From NCBI GenBank assembly GCA_963555775.3, contig CAUVWY020000009.1:62001-126000 (forward strand): a stretch of DNA of 64,000 bases, written 5' to 3'. Below, one piece after another: positions 8,820 to 17,310 of the stretch. Numbering within the stretch: the first letter of the stretch is position 1; every line of letters starts with the position of its first letter. The notes beneath the pieces are model-generated. The model saw only the letters and a program-made list of their open reading frames with translations. It was not told the origin of the DNA and ran no database searches. The position numbers and the translations under genes were made by a program. The stretch comes from JAJEDW01 sp963555775 (GTDB lineage Bacteria; Acidobacteriota; Terriglobia; 20CM-2-55-15).

Positions 8820-9203
8820 TCAGCGGCCGCGCGGCTCGAAGTCCTCCCGAACCGGGGGATTGAAATAAAGATCCAGACACATCCAGATAACCCGTGCATA
8901 TCTGAAGAACCAGATTGGAAAGATCAGGGTGACGAGTACGACCGCCGCCAGAACCCAGAGGCTCCATCCCATTCCAAGGAAATAGCCGAGCGTCACCCCG
9001 ACAACAAGAGCGAGCAGAATCGTCACGCCGTAGCCGATTAAAATCGACCCCCCGAAATAGCCGCTTTCCCGCGAATAGAAATAGCCGCATTCCCCGCATT
9101 GACGCCGCGCGTTGAACCTGCCGTTGAAGACCGCGCCTTCAAGGCAGAATGGGCAACGCAAACGCGTGATCGCGAGGACGAAGTTACGGAAGGGCAGGGC
9201 CAC
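8820..9203 (-). CDS. DUF983 family membrane protein with zinc-ribbon N-terminus
   Basis: With a GTG start at 9203 the protein has about 127 residues. It has the DUF983 pattern: R-C-P-x-C-x-x-G motif (RLRCPFCLEGAVF), about 10 residues, then C-x-x-C-G (RQCGECGYFY), followed by two hydrophobic segments (GYGVTILLALVVGVTLGY and LWVLAAVVLVTLIFPIWFF). The four Cys probably bind a metal. The longer frame, up to 9314, adds an Arg-rich, unlikely N-terminus, which is why I chose the GTG. DUF983 genes are often near cytochrome oxidase or thiol-redox genes, but the role is unknown. It lies between two tRNA genes. Confidence 0.8.
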   Translation of the reverse strand: MALPFRNFVLAITRLRCPFCLEGAVFNGRFNARRQCGECGYFYSRESGYFGGSILIGYGVTILLALVVGVTLGYFLGMGWSLWVLAAVVLVTLIFPIWFFRYARVIWMCLDLYFNPPVREDFEPRGR

Positions 9204-9341
9204 TGCGCGTACCGGGTTCCGGCTGGCGTTTCCACCGGCCCGAGGGCGATGAAACGCTCGACGGCGCCGCGAAGGAATCGCGGGATCGTGGCCGACGCGG
9301 GACGTGCCGGCCAATCCGCCTGTGTTGTCTGGTATGAATTA

Positions 9342-9412
9342 CTGGGAGGCAGGGATTCGAACCCCGACAGGCAGATCCAGAGACTGCAGTCCTACCATTA
9401 GACGACCTCCCA
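9342..9412 (-). tRNA. tRNA-Gln (anticodon CTG)
   Basis: The minus strand begins TGGGAGGTCGTCTAATGG, has the anticodon loop CTCTGGA (anticodon CTG) and the T arm GGGGTTCGAATCCC, and closes with CCTCCCA plus discriminator G. The D-arm TCTAATGGTAGGA is typical of bacterial tRNA-Gln. CCA is not encoded. Confidence 0.9.
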
Positions 9413-9505
9413 ATGGCCGTTGCCGTCGAGAAAATCGTAGCACCGGTGTGAAAGCCTTTGCAAGTCACGGTGCCGATGGCGTCAGGGCGGCCATGGGACA
9501 GGACG

Positions 9506-9868
9506 CTATTCCCCAACCGGCGTCATATCGATTATCTGGTAACCGGTATCGCCGCCCAATTCGATATCGAACATCACCTGGTCGCCCACCGACAAGACCG
9601 AAAGATCGACCTCATCGGTTACCGGGAACGCCATTGTCATGGGCGCCATCCAGCCCGGGATGGCTTCGTGCGCGATCAACAGTTCCGTATTGCCGATCTC
9701 CTGAATGAAACCGCGTCCGACGTACGGGTTCTCGCGTGTGCCAGCACCTTCAGGCAGGGGCTCCAACGCCTCCGTCGATTCGACCGCCGGTTCCGACTCA
9801 TCGGCGGCGCCGCACCCGGTCAGGACGAATACGCAGAGAACCAGCATTGCTATCGATTGCAACTTCAA
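9506..9868 (-). CDS. Lipoprotein with CusF-like copper-binding domain
   Basis: 120 residues. The lipobox LTGC follows a short hydrophobic signal (residues 1-19), then an acidic linker and a CusF-type OB-fold from about residue 48. The line GFIQEIGNTELLIAHEAIPGW then MAPMTMAF carries the His, Trp and two Met that bind Cu(I)/Ag(I) in CusF, and the end (GDQVMFDIELGG, then YQIIDM) fits the family. It is probably a periplasmic copper chaperone anchored in the membrane. No efflux pump gene is adjacent. It is divergent from the HD gene at 9956. Confidence 0.8.
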   Translation of the reverse strand: MKLQSIAMLVLCVFVLTGCGAADESEPAVESTEALEPLPEGAGTRENPYVGRGFIQEIGNTELLIAHEAIPGWMAPMTMAFPVTDEVDLSVLSVGDQVMFDIELGGDTGYQIIDMTPVGE

Positions 9869-9955
9869 ACCGCACCTCCAGTGTCGTTACCTCGGAATCC
9901 AATATTCCGCCGGAATTATAACGGCCTTCTCGATGAATGCCATAATCTGGAGCGT

Positions 9956-11209
9956 ATGCCCAAGCTGTTGCGAGACGCCGTTCATGGCGACATCGAACTC
10001 AATTCGCTCGAAATCGAGTTGATCGATACACTCGACTTCCAGCGGCTGCGGGGGATCAAGCAGTTGGGCACGGCATATCTGGTGTACCCGTCTGCAGTCC
10101 ACACCCGTTTCGAGCATTGCATTGGAACAATGTGGATGGCGCACCGCCTGATCGGGGCCGTTCGACGGAACCGTGCTGTCGGGAGCGACGAGGCGCTGCT
10201 GATCCGGGCCGCGGCGCTCTTGCATGACGTGACCCACATTCCGTTCGGGCACACGCTCGAAGACGAACGGCGCGTGCTGCCCCGCCACGACCAAGACGAT
10301 GCGCGTCTCGATTATTTCCTCAGGGATTCTTCGATCGGCAGCGTTCTCAGAAAGAACGGTATCCAGGAGGACATCGTCTCGATTCTGACCGGCAAGGGAA
10401 CGCTCGCGTCCGACATCGTGGGCGGGGCGATCGGGGCCGACTTGCTGGATTACCTGCGTCGCGACAACTATTTCTGCGGACTGTCCCAGTATTACGACGA
10501 CCGGGTTCTGCAGTCGTTCGAAGAAGACGACGGACGGTTGATCCTGAGACTTGAAAAGCACGGCATGTTGCGCCGCGACGCGCTGTCGGAAGTCGTGCAC
10601 CTGCTCAGGATCCGGTACACCTTGTCCGAACGCGTTTACTTTCATCACACCAAGCTGGCTTCGGGCGCCATGATTTCCAAGACCGTCGAACTGGCACTGG
10701 AAGCCGGTCTCGATGCGGCTCGACTCCGCGTGCTGAAGGACGACGCGTTGTTCTGGATGTTGCGCGACGGATTCGGAAATACGCCGGGAGTGGCGCATAT
10801 TCTTGACCGGATCGAGAGCCGGTTCCTCTACAAGCCGGCATACCTGCTCACGGTTGATGTCGGGGAGGCGCGCCAGCGGGACCTCGAAGCACGATTCCAT
10901 TCGAGCCCCGCGGGCCGCGCGCGGGCCGAATCCGAAATCGCGCGGGCCGCCGGTGTCGAACCCCACCAGATCATCGTTTACTGTCCGGCGGTGGGAATGT
11001 CGTTGCCCGAGGCCGAGGTGCGGGTCCGCCTCGATGGCGGCGGTGTCCAACCGCTATCGGACGCGAACAATAACGAAATCCGGATCCTCAAGGAAAAGCA
11101 TCGGGCCCTCTGGAAGTTTCTGGTCCTGGCCGACCGATCGGCGGTCGGGCGTCATGACCGCGTTCGGAAAGCGTCCGAAGAGTACTTCGACCTTCCGACG
11201 GTGTTATAG
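9956..11209 (+). CDS. HD-superfamily phosphohydrolase
   Basis: 417 residues from an ATG at 9956. The upstream extension of the frame overlaps the divergent lipoprotein gene and reads as noise. It has the dNTPase/YdhJ-like layout: LRDAVHGDIEL near the N-terminus, QRLRGIKQLG, then metal ligands H54 (TRFEHCIGT), H90-D91 (LLHDVTHIPFGH) with H94, and a later Asp in ADLLDYLRRD. HD proteins with this start often hydrolyse nucleotides or deoxynucleotides. The substrate cannot be read from sequence. The C-terminal third (AGVEPHQIIVYCPAVGMSLPE) is the family's usual alpha/beta cap. Confidence 0.85.
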   Translation: MPKLLRDAVHGDIELNSLEIELIDTLDFQRLRGIKQLGTAYLVYPSAVHTRFEHCIGTMWMAHRLIGAVRRNRAVGSDEALLIRAAALLHDVTHIPFGHTLEDERRVLPRHDQDDARLDYFLRDSSIGSVLRKNGIQEDIVSILTGKGTLASDIVGGAIGADLLDYLRRDNYFCGLSQYYDDRVLQSFEEDDGRLILRLEKHGMLRRDALSEVVHLLRIRYTLSERVYFHHTKLASGAMISKTVELALEAGLDAARLRVLKDDALFWMLRDGFGNTPGVAHILDRIESRFLYKPAYLLTVDVGEARQRDLEARFHSSPAGRARAESEIARAAGVEPHQIIVYCPAVGMSLPEAEVRVRLDGGGVQPLSDANNNEIRILKEKHRALWKFLVLADRSAVGRHDRVRKASEEYFDLPTVL

Positions 11210-11267
11210 TCCAAGTTTCCCCCTGAACCCCGGCACGAGCTACTGGATCGCGTTCGGGTGACGAGTC

Positions 11268-12080
11268 ATGATTTCATCCACGTTCTTCTTCCTTTTTTCG
11301 CAACTCTCGGTCGGAATGCTGTTGACGCTGTTGTGTATCTCACCGAAGGTGATCGGAAACAGCTTCTTCGAATTTGCCAGCAAGACCGCGGCGATCCTGA
11401 TCGGAGTGACGTTGGGCTTCGACGCTCTGTTTCCTCCCATGGCCCGGGAAAGCTCCCTGCCATTCATTTTCCTGGCGATTTCAGGAGTCCTGGCCGGCGT
11501 CTACAACCGAACCGTCCATATCGACAAGCCTCGACCGGCGTACGCCATTCTGATCGCGGCCACCCTGAGCGGGCTGATCGCCATCGCGGCCGATTCGTTG
11601 GCGTTTACCGGACTGATGGATCTGGCGGGATGGGAGGCGTGGCTCCTGCTGTTGAATCATATGGGGGCGACGGCGTTGCTGGGTTCCGGGATGCTGGCGA
11701 TGGTGTTCGGGCACTGGTATCTGGTCGTTCCGAAGCTGTCGATCGACCCCCTGAAACTACTGACGCGGATCTACCTCGGAGCGATCGGGTTCAGGGTCCT
11801 CACGATTCTGGTCAGCCTGGCGGCGCTTCATATGGTTCGCGAGGATGTGACCCTGGCCGCGATTGCATCCGAACTGCTGCTGACGCAGGCCTTGTTTTTC
11901 TGGCCGCGAGTCGCATTCGGTGTGGTTATTCCGATCGTTCTTGGATTGATGACGTGGAGTACGGTCCAGATCGGGCACACTCAGGCCGCAACCGGACTGC
12001 TGTATCTGGTGGTGGTGACGCTGCTGTTTGGAGAAGTTTTCTCGAAGTTCCTGCTGTTTTCCGTGTTTGTTCCCGTTTGA
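11268..12080 (+). CDS. Polytopic inner-membrane protein, unknown family
   Basis: 270 residues, almost all hydrophobic, with about eight likely membrane helices spaced 25-35 residues apart. Polar landmarks are NRTVHIDKPRP, the helix carrying LLLNHMGATAL, the GHWYLVVPKLS segment and VQIGHTQAATG. The repeated His within membrane helices (NHMG, GHWYL, IGHT) could bind haem or metal, but this is only suggestive. It follows the HD gene by 58 bases on the same strand and faces the TlpA gene. Function is not recognised. Confidence 0.7.
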   Translation: MISSTFFFLFSQLSVGMLLTLLCISPKVIGNSFFEFASKTAAILIGVTLGFDALFPPMARESSLPFIFLAISGVLAGVYNRTVHIDKPRPAYAILIAATLSGLIAIAADSLAFTGLMDLAGWEAWLLLLNHMGATALLGSGMLAMVFGHWYLVVPKLSIDPLKLLTRIYLGAIGFRVLTILVSLAALHMVREDVTLAAIASELLLTQALFFWPRVAFGVVIPIVLGLMTWSTVQIGHTQAATGLLYLVVVTLLFGEVFSKFLLFSVFVPV

Positions 12081-12236
12081 CGATGCGGGACGGAGACCCG
12101 ATTTTGCACCGGGGGAAGGCCGTCATCGGATGCGGGATATGGGAGCGCGGTCCCGGATCTCAAACAAGAAGAACTTTCGGCGCGGGCGCGTTTCTCTGTC
12201 GTTTGAAGGACGTCTACTGGATGGCGTGTGTGAGGG

Positions 12237-12812
12237 TCAGAAGGCCTGCGCGATTTCGGCAATGCCGAGCAATTCTTCGATGTCCCGTTCGATCTCTTCT
12301 TTCTTGTCGCCGCCAAAGTACTTCTTGTAGATCGTCCAGTCCGGGCCAACGACGAACTTGGTCGGGTATCCGATGATCCCCCCGAATCCGTTGGTGACGG
12401 CTTCATCGCCCATCACGAGCGGATATTCGATGTCGAATTGCGGGAGTTGCGCGGCGATATCTTCGTAACCGCCGGACTGGATCGTGATTCCGATCATTGC
12501 GAACTTGTTGGGGTCCTGTTCGTTATGCAGGGCATTGAGATCCGGGATTTCCGCGATGCACGGCGTACACCATGTCGCCCAGAAGTCCACGAGCACGACC
12601 TTGCCCTTGAGGTCTTCGGAATTCAGCGTGCCTTCGGGGAACGCGGCCAAGTCGAAATCCGGCGCCGCGCGAAGGTCGCTGGGCACGCCGTCCACCGCGG
12701 AACCTGAAAGCGAGGTGGACGACGTTGTCAACTCGGCGCCAGGATCGATGGCCAACCATACCGTCGCCGTGAAGACCACGATTGAAAGAGTCAGAAGCAG
12801 GATTTTGTTCAT
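12237..12812 (-). CDS. TlpA/ResA-like membrane-anchored thioredoxin
   Basis: 191 residues from an ATG at 12812, preceded by GAGGGTGG. An N-terminal anchor (residues 1-22) is followed by a linker and a thioredoxin fold starting at APDFDLAAF. The redox site is VDFWATWCTPCIAEIPDL, and the cis-Pro loop is IGYPTKFVVG. TlpA-type proteins reduce periplasmic disulfides, for example in cytochrome c maturation, which fits the many c-type cytochromes in this region. No ccm genes are adjacent. The end is slightly longer than the family norm, with an acidic tail. Confidence 0.85.
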   Translation of the reverse strand: MNKILLLTLSIVVFTATVWLAIDPGAELTTSSTSLSGSAVDGVPSDLRAAPDFDLAAFPEGTLNSEDLKGKVVLVDFWATWCTPCIAEIPDLNALHNEQDPNKFAMIGITIQSGGYEDIAAQLPQFDIEYPLVMGDEAVTNGFGGIIGYPTKFVVGPDWTIYKKYFGGDKKEEIERDIEELLGIAEIAQAF

Positions 12813-12926
12813 GTCCACCCTCGCCCGGATTAGTCACCAAAAACTATAGCATACCGATGATATCGGCCATATCTTTGCGGCATTGCGGAGTGGGCCCATC
12901 CTGAGGGCGTCACGCGATCCGCGCGC

Positions 12927-12989
12927 CACTCCCACTCCAACTCCCCCTCCCACTCCCATTCCCACTGTAGGTGCAGTCTATGACTGCAC
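12927..12989 (-). repeat. Dispersed hairpin repeat (GTGCAGTC family) with hexamer tail
   Basis: Read on the minus strand: the palindrome GTGCAGTCATAGACTGCAC (12971-12989), then CTACAGTGGGAATGGGAGTG and further degenerate GGGAGT units to 12927. The same palindrome and tail recur three times at 40042-40270. The 356-bp gap between the TlpA and Fur-fusion genes (12813-13168) otherwise shows nothing I can call. Confidence 0.8.
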
Positions 12990-13168
12990 GATTACCGCAC
13001 GATTGCCGCCCCTTCAGTCTCGGAATGCAGGCCTCTCAATGACCAGAAGATGTGGCATGCGGCGAAGGTCCAGATTTCTTCACTTTCCGGCGAGCGCTCT
13101 CGCAGACCGCCGCGAAGCCTGCAATCTAGGGGACAGAAGGCGGCGGGCCGACTATAATTTCGGCATCG

Positions 13169-14128
13169 ATGCGTCAGGCGAAGCGTTTTCAGAACTTTCT
13201 GTCGGAACACAGGCTCAAGAAGACCTCACAGCGCGCGCTGGTGTGGGAGACGCTGCAGAACGCCGACGACCATCCTTCCGTCGAGGAAATTCGCGGGCGG
13301 ATGCTCGAACAAGGACACCGCATCGGGTTGTCCACTATCTACCGCACACTCAAGGTCCTCCTGGAATCCGGCATGATCCGCCAATTGAAGCTGCGGGGAA
13401 CAACGCGCTACGAGATCATTGTCGGCCAGCCGAATCACATTCATTTCGTATGCAATCGCTGCGGGAACACCCAGGAGTTTCCCTCGCAAAAGCTCGAAAA
13501 CCTTATTCGGCAAGAGACCGAGAAACACGATTTTCAGCCGGTCTTCAGCCGGTACGCCATCCTGGGGTTGTGCCGTGCCTGTGACAGGCATGAGGCGCGG
13601 GAAGCGGGTTCCAGGGAGCGGGAACGGCAACAGAAGATCCTGGCCCGGGATGCGCTCGAACTGGCTCTCGCCGTCGAGCGGCGGGGGTACAGCTTCTATA
13701 CCCGTGCCTCCAAAAAGACCCGGGACCCCGGTGGGCGGCGAATGTTCGAAGATCTGGCCCATGAAGAGTCTGAGCACATGGAACGTCTCTGGGGCCAGTA
13801 CAAGGCGCTCCTCGACGAGGAGCGGTGGTTGCGCCGGGAGCCCGCGCGTCTGCCGGTCAGCCGGAAGATTGCCGACTCGATTTTTCCGGAACGCGAATTG
13901 CTAAGTGTGGATGTGCGCACCGGGACGACCCATGTCGAGGCTCTGAATCTGGCGATCGATCTGGAACGAAAATCGCAAAAGTTCTTCAACGATTTTGCCA
14001 GGCAACTGGATGACCCGAAAGGACGCAAGATATTCAGGGAGTTCGCTCGCGAAGAACGGTCGCATCTGAAAAGCCTCCGCGAAGAATATGCGAGGCTGAT
14101 TGCAAACCGCGCATCCGCCGGTTCATGA
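13169..14128 (+). CDS. Fur-family regulator fused to a rubrerythrin-like diiron domain
   Basis: 319 residues. Residues 1-140 are a complete Fur/PerR-type protein: winged helix (LKKTSQRALVWETL, GLSTIYRTLKVLLESG) and dimer domain with H90/H92 and two zinc-type Cys pairs, C95-x2-C98 and C135-x2-C138. A charged linker (about 141-160) leads to a four-helix ferritin-like domain with ligands in order: E170, E200-x-x-H203, E266, E296-x-x-H299. This is the E, ExxH, E, ExxH set of rubrerythrins. No rubredoxin domain follows. Rubrerythrin domains react with peroxide at a diiron site, so the fusion could couple peroxide or iron sensing to DNA binding (inference). The stop overlaps the start of the TonB receptor gene by 4 bases, suggesting shared control. 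Confidence 0.85.
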   Translation: MRQAKRFQNFLSEHRLKKTSQRALVWETLQNADDHPSVEEIRGRMLEQGHRIGLSTIYRTLKVLLESGMIRQLKLRGTTRYEIIVGQPNHIHFVCNRCGNTQEFPSQKLENLIRQETEKHDFQPVFSRYAILGLCRACDRHEAREAGSRERERQQKILARDALELALAVERRGYSFYTRASKKTRDPGGRRMFEDLAHEESEHMERLWGQYKALLDEERWLRREPARLPVSRKIADSIFPERELLSVDVRTGTTHVEALNLAIDLERKSQKFFNDFARQLDDPKGRKIFREFAREERSHLKSLREEYARLIANRASAGS

Positions 14129-17100
14129 GCGGCAGCCGCTCTGAAACGGATGTGAGACCGCTTTCCGTGAGGTCGCTTTCGATGAGTGCAGTTCGGAGTC
14201 TCTTCCTTGTGTTGCTGTTTTCGATCTCCGCGCTTCCGCAGGCCCAGATGGCTTCGGGCGACATCAATGGCACGGTGTTCGATCCGACCGGCGCGGTGCT
14301 TCCTTCGGTGGCGGTCACCATCGACCGGCCCGACACGGGGCTGGTTCGCGAAACCGTGACCGACGCCTACGGCAACTACGCTTTCCCGTTGCTGTTGCCC
14401 GGAGACTACGAGGTGGAGTTTGCGCTCCCCGGCTTTGCCACCATGTTCCGTCGTCCGATACAGCTTCTGGTCGGTCAGTCCCTGTCCATCGATGCGACCC
14501 TGAGACCGGCGGCGCTCCAGCAGGAAGTGCTCGTCGTGGCTGAGGCGCCCATCGTCGAAACGCGCAGGACACAGCAGGCCGATACCGTCAACGAACTCCG
14601 TATCGACAACCTGCCGATCAATCGCCGCGACTTTCTCGACTTCTCGCTGCTCACGTCGGGGGTGACCCGGTCCGATGCGCTGGTGACCTTTTCGCTCCCG
14701 CTCACACCCACTTCGGGCCTGTCGTTCGCGGGACAGAACGGGCGTTCGAACAGTGTGACCATCGACGGACTGGACAACAATGACAACGGCGTGGGCGCGG
14801 TCCGGTCAACGCTCAGTCAGGACGCTGTTCAGGAGTTCCAGATCAATCGGGCGAACTATTCGGCAGAGTTCGGACGCGCGTCCGGGGGGCTGATCAACAT
14901 CGTATCCAAGTCCGGGACCAATGCGTTCCATGGCTCGGCCTTTGCCTTTTTACGCAATCAGGCGCTGGATGCCCGCAATGCGTTCGCTTTCGGCGCCGGC
15001 GGATCGAATATCGACCCCCCGTTCAAGCGCGTGCAGTCTGGATTTTCCGCCGGTGGGCCGATCGAAAGAGACCGGACCTTCTTTTTTCTATCCTATGAAG
15101 GCTTGTACCAGAGGGAGTCCAATTTTTCGACGTTCCTCGAAAACGAAGACTTCTTTCAGCCGACCGCGGCGCAGCGCGGCCTGATCGATGGCCTTGGAGC
15201 CTCCGCACTTCCGGACCTGCGGTTTCTGGGCGCGGCCCTCCGGGCAAATCTGACCACTTCGGAAGCGACGTTCCCGGGTACGGTGGCGCTTCTCAGAACC
15301 AACAGCGGCGTGTTTCCGTTCCGAAACAACGACAACATCGTTTCGTTCCGTGTCGATCATCAGGCGTCGGCTCGCAACCAGATGTTTGCCCGGGTCAGCT
15401 TTGCCGATTCCGATACGGTGGGCGGCGCCTTCGGCGGTCTGAAGGGGCCGTCGCGCGGCGTCAATTTTCAGGCGCAGGACTTTTCGTTCAGCTTTGGAGA
15501 CTCGCATTTCTTCTCTCCCAACGTGGTCAACGAGTTCCGTTTTCAGTTTGCCGACAGCGATCTCAATTCGTTCCCGGCGGATGCCCTGGGCCCGGAGATC
15601 AATATCAACGGAATCGCGATGGTGGGCCGGGATTTCTTTCTTCCCGCCGCGCGGAATGAGAAGCGGCTGCAGTTCGTCGAAAATTTCACCTCCATCGAGG
15701 GCCCCCACGCATTGAAGTTCGGGGGTGAGTTTCAGCATCTCCCCCAGAAGGGATCGGTGGAAGTCTTCCTGGGTGGACGATTCATTTTCGGCGAAGCGAT
15801 TCCTCTGGGCGCGGTCATCGACTCGGTGGGCGGTCCCGGAACGACCGCGGCCACCGCCGCCGCCCTGGGCGCCTCGGGACAGGGAGCGCTCGTCCCGGCA
15901 CTTTCGGAACCGATCACATCCCTGCAGTCCTTCAACCTCGGATTGCCGCTGCTCTACCAACAGGGTTTCGGGGACCCTGTTACGAGCCTGACCAACCGCG
16001 TCCTTGCCGGCTACGTGCAAGACAATTTTCGCCTGATCCCCGGCCTGACGGTCACGCTGGGTCTGCGTTACGACCTGGAACTGCAACCGCCGCCCGTGCA
16101 TCGCGACACCAACAACGTTGCGCCAAGGGTTGGTTTTGCCTGGTCGCCGGACGGCCGATGGGTCGTTCGCGGAGGATACGGCGTCTTTTACGCGCCCGTA
16201 TACCAGGCCATCGCCTTTATCGAACGGGTGCTCGACGGAAGCCGCATTTCGCAGATTGCGGTGCCCATTACGGGTGTGCCCCAACTGGGAATAACGGCGA
16301 CCTCGGCCCAGGTCTGGAGCTCTTTGAACCGGCAGGGCGTGATCGGAAACCGGGTCATTGCCGCTGCCGATATCGCCCCACTCGGGTTGATTCCGGGCAC
16401 GACGCCTCCGGTGTTGCTGCGCTCCTCGCCAGAATTGGTGAATCCCTACAGCCAGCACGCCAGTTTCGGAATCGAACGTGAATTGGCCGTCCATTGGAGC
16501 GCTGGCCTGGATTATCTGATGAATCGCGGGGTCAAACTGCTGCGGTCCCGGAACGTCAATCTGCAGGCGGTCGGTAGCAATGCCTTTGGCCCCGTCCATG
16601 GGCCGATCGATCCGCGCATTCTTCAGGACAACGTGGTCGAAAGTTCCGGCAGTTCGATCTACCACGGCATGACGGCCACGCTTCGGAAGAGATTCAACGA
16701 TTTTCACCAATTTCAGGTGTCGTACACGTTTTCGAAAGCCATCGACGATACGGTGGATTTCATCACGGACCTTCAGGCGGCGAACAGCCTGGACCTGGCC
16801 GCGGAACGCTCTTTATCGTCGTTCGATCAGCGCAACCGGCTTGTTTTGAGCGGTGTTTTCGCGACGCCGTTCGAGCGCGGCTTCGGAATCGGCCGGGTTC
16901 TGGCCGACATGACGTTGGCCCCGATCGTCACGTTGTCCAGCGGACGGCCGTTCAACCTGCTGTTGGGATTCGACGCCAACGGCGACACCAACGCAAACAC
17001 CGATCGGCCGGCGTTTGCGGGCCGCAACACGGGTAAGGGGCCCGGTTTCGCCAGCGTCGATTTCCGTGTTGCCAAGGCCTTCGAATTTGGAGATGGCTAT

Positions 17101-17298
17101 CGGATCGAGGCCATCGCGGAGGCGTTCAACATTCTCAACACCGTCAATTATTCGGGCGTGAACAACGTGATCGGCACCGAGGCGTTACCCTCGCACCACA
17201 TCCCTGGCGACCGCTCCCGGGGGCCGGCCGAGCCGCTGGGCTTTACATCGGCTTTTGCCCCACGTCAGATTCAACTAGGCGTCAAGTTCGAATTCTGA
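14125..17298 (+). CDS. Oar-like TonB-dependent outer-membrane receptor with carboxypeptidase-regulatory N-domain
   Basis: 1057 residues. A signal peptide (functional start perhaps the internal ATG at 14182, MSAVRSLFLVLLFS) is followed by a carboxypeptidase-regulatory-like domain (ASGDINGTVFDPTGAVLPSV, near residues 43-130). Next comes a plug with the motifs LPINRRDFLDFSLLTSGV, FAGQNGRSNSVTIDGLDNN and QEFQINRANYSAEFGRASGG, then a long barrel ending in QIQLGVKFEF with terminal Phe. This architecture is abundant in Acidobacteriota and Myxococcota (Oar). The substrate is unknown. The start overlaps the stop of the Fur-rubrerythrin gene, so iron or peroxide control of this receptor is a reasonable guess. 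Confidence 0.9.
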   Translation: MSGSRSETDVRPLSVRSLSMSAVRSLFLVLLFSISALPQAQMASGDINGTVFDPTGAVLPSVAVTIDRPDTGLVRETVTDAYGNYAFPLLLPGDYEVEFALPGFATMFRRPIQLLVGQSLSIDATLRPAALQQEVLVVAEAPIVETRRTQQADTVNELRIDNLPINRRDFLDFSLLTSGVTRSDALVTFSLPLTPTSGLSFAGQNGRSNSVTIDGLDNNDNGVGAVRSTLSQDAVQEFQINRANYSAEFGRASGGLINIVSKSGTNAFHGSAFAFLRNQALDARNAFAFGAGGSNIDPPFKRVQSGFSAGGPIERDRTFFFLSYEGLYQRESNFSTFLENEDFFQPTAAQRGLIDGLGASALPDLRFLGAALRANLTTSEATFPGTVALLRTNSGVFPFRNNDNIVSFRVDHQASARNQMFARVSFADSDTVGGAFGGLKGPSRGVNFQAQDFSFSFGDSHFFSPNVVNEFRFQFADSDLNSFPADALGPEININGIAMVGRDFFLPAARNEKRLQFVENFTSIEGPHALKFGGEFQHLPQKGSVEVFLGGRFIFGEAIPLGAVIDSVGGPGTTAATAAALGASGQGALVPALSEPITSLQSFNLGLPLLYQQGFGDPVTSLTNRVLAGYVQDNFRLIPGLTVTLGLRYDLELQPPPVHRDTNNVAPRVGFAWSPDGRWVVRGGYGVFYAPVYQAIAFIERVLDGSRISQIAVPITGVPQLGITATSAQVWSSLNRQGVIGNRVIAAADIAPLGLIPGTTPPVLLRSSPELVNPYSQHASFGIERELAVHWSAGLDYLMNRGVKLLRSRNVNLQAVGSNAFGPVHGPIDPRILQDNVVESSGSSIYHGMTATLRKRFNDFHQFQVSYTFSKAIDDTVDFITDLQAANSLDLAAERSLSSFDQRNRLVLSGVFATPFERGFGIGRVLADMTLAPIVTLSSGRPFNLLLGFDANGDTNANTDRPAFAGRNTGKGPGFASVDFRVAKAFEFGDGYRIEAIAEAFNILNTVNYSGVNNVIGTEALPSHHIPGDRSRGPAEPLGFTSAFAPRQIQLGVKFEF

Positions 17299-17310
17299 AA
17301 AAATCTCCCC

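Noticed and set aside
9887..11050. 387-residue open frame on the minus strand
   Set aside because: It lies opposite the HD phosphohydrolase, which has clear metal-site motifs; the minus frame has none.
11258..12376. 372-residue plus-strand open frame
   Set aside because: It overlaps the polytopic membrane protein in another frame, and its sequence is hydrophilic and repetitive in Gly/Arg.
15088..16710. 540-residue open frame on the minus strand
   Set aside because: It lies wholly opposite the Oar receptor, is Arg-rich with no domain, and arises from GC-rich codon use of the real gene.
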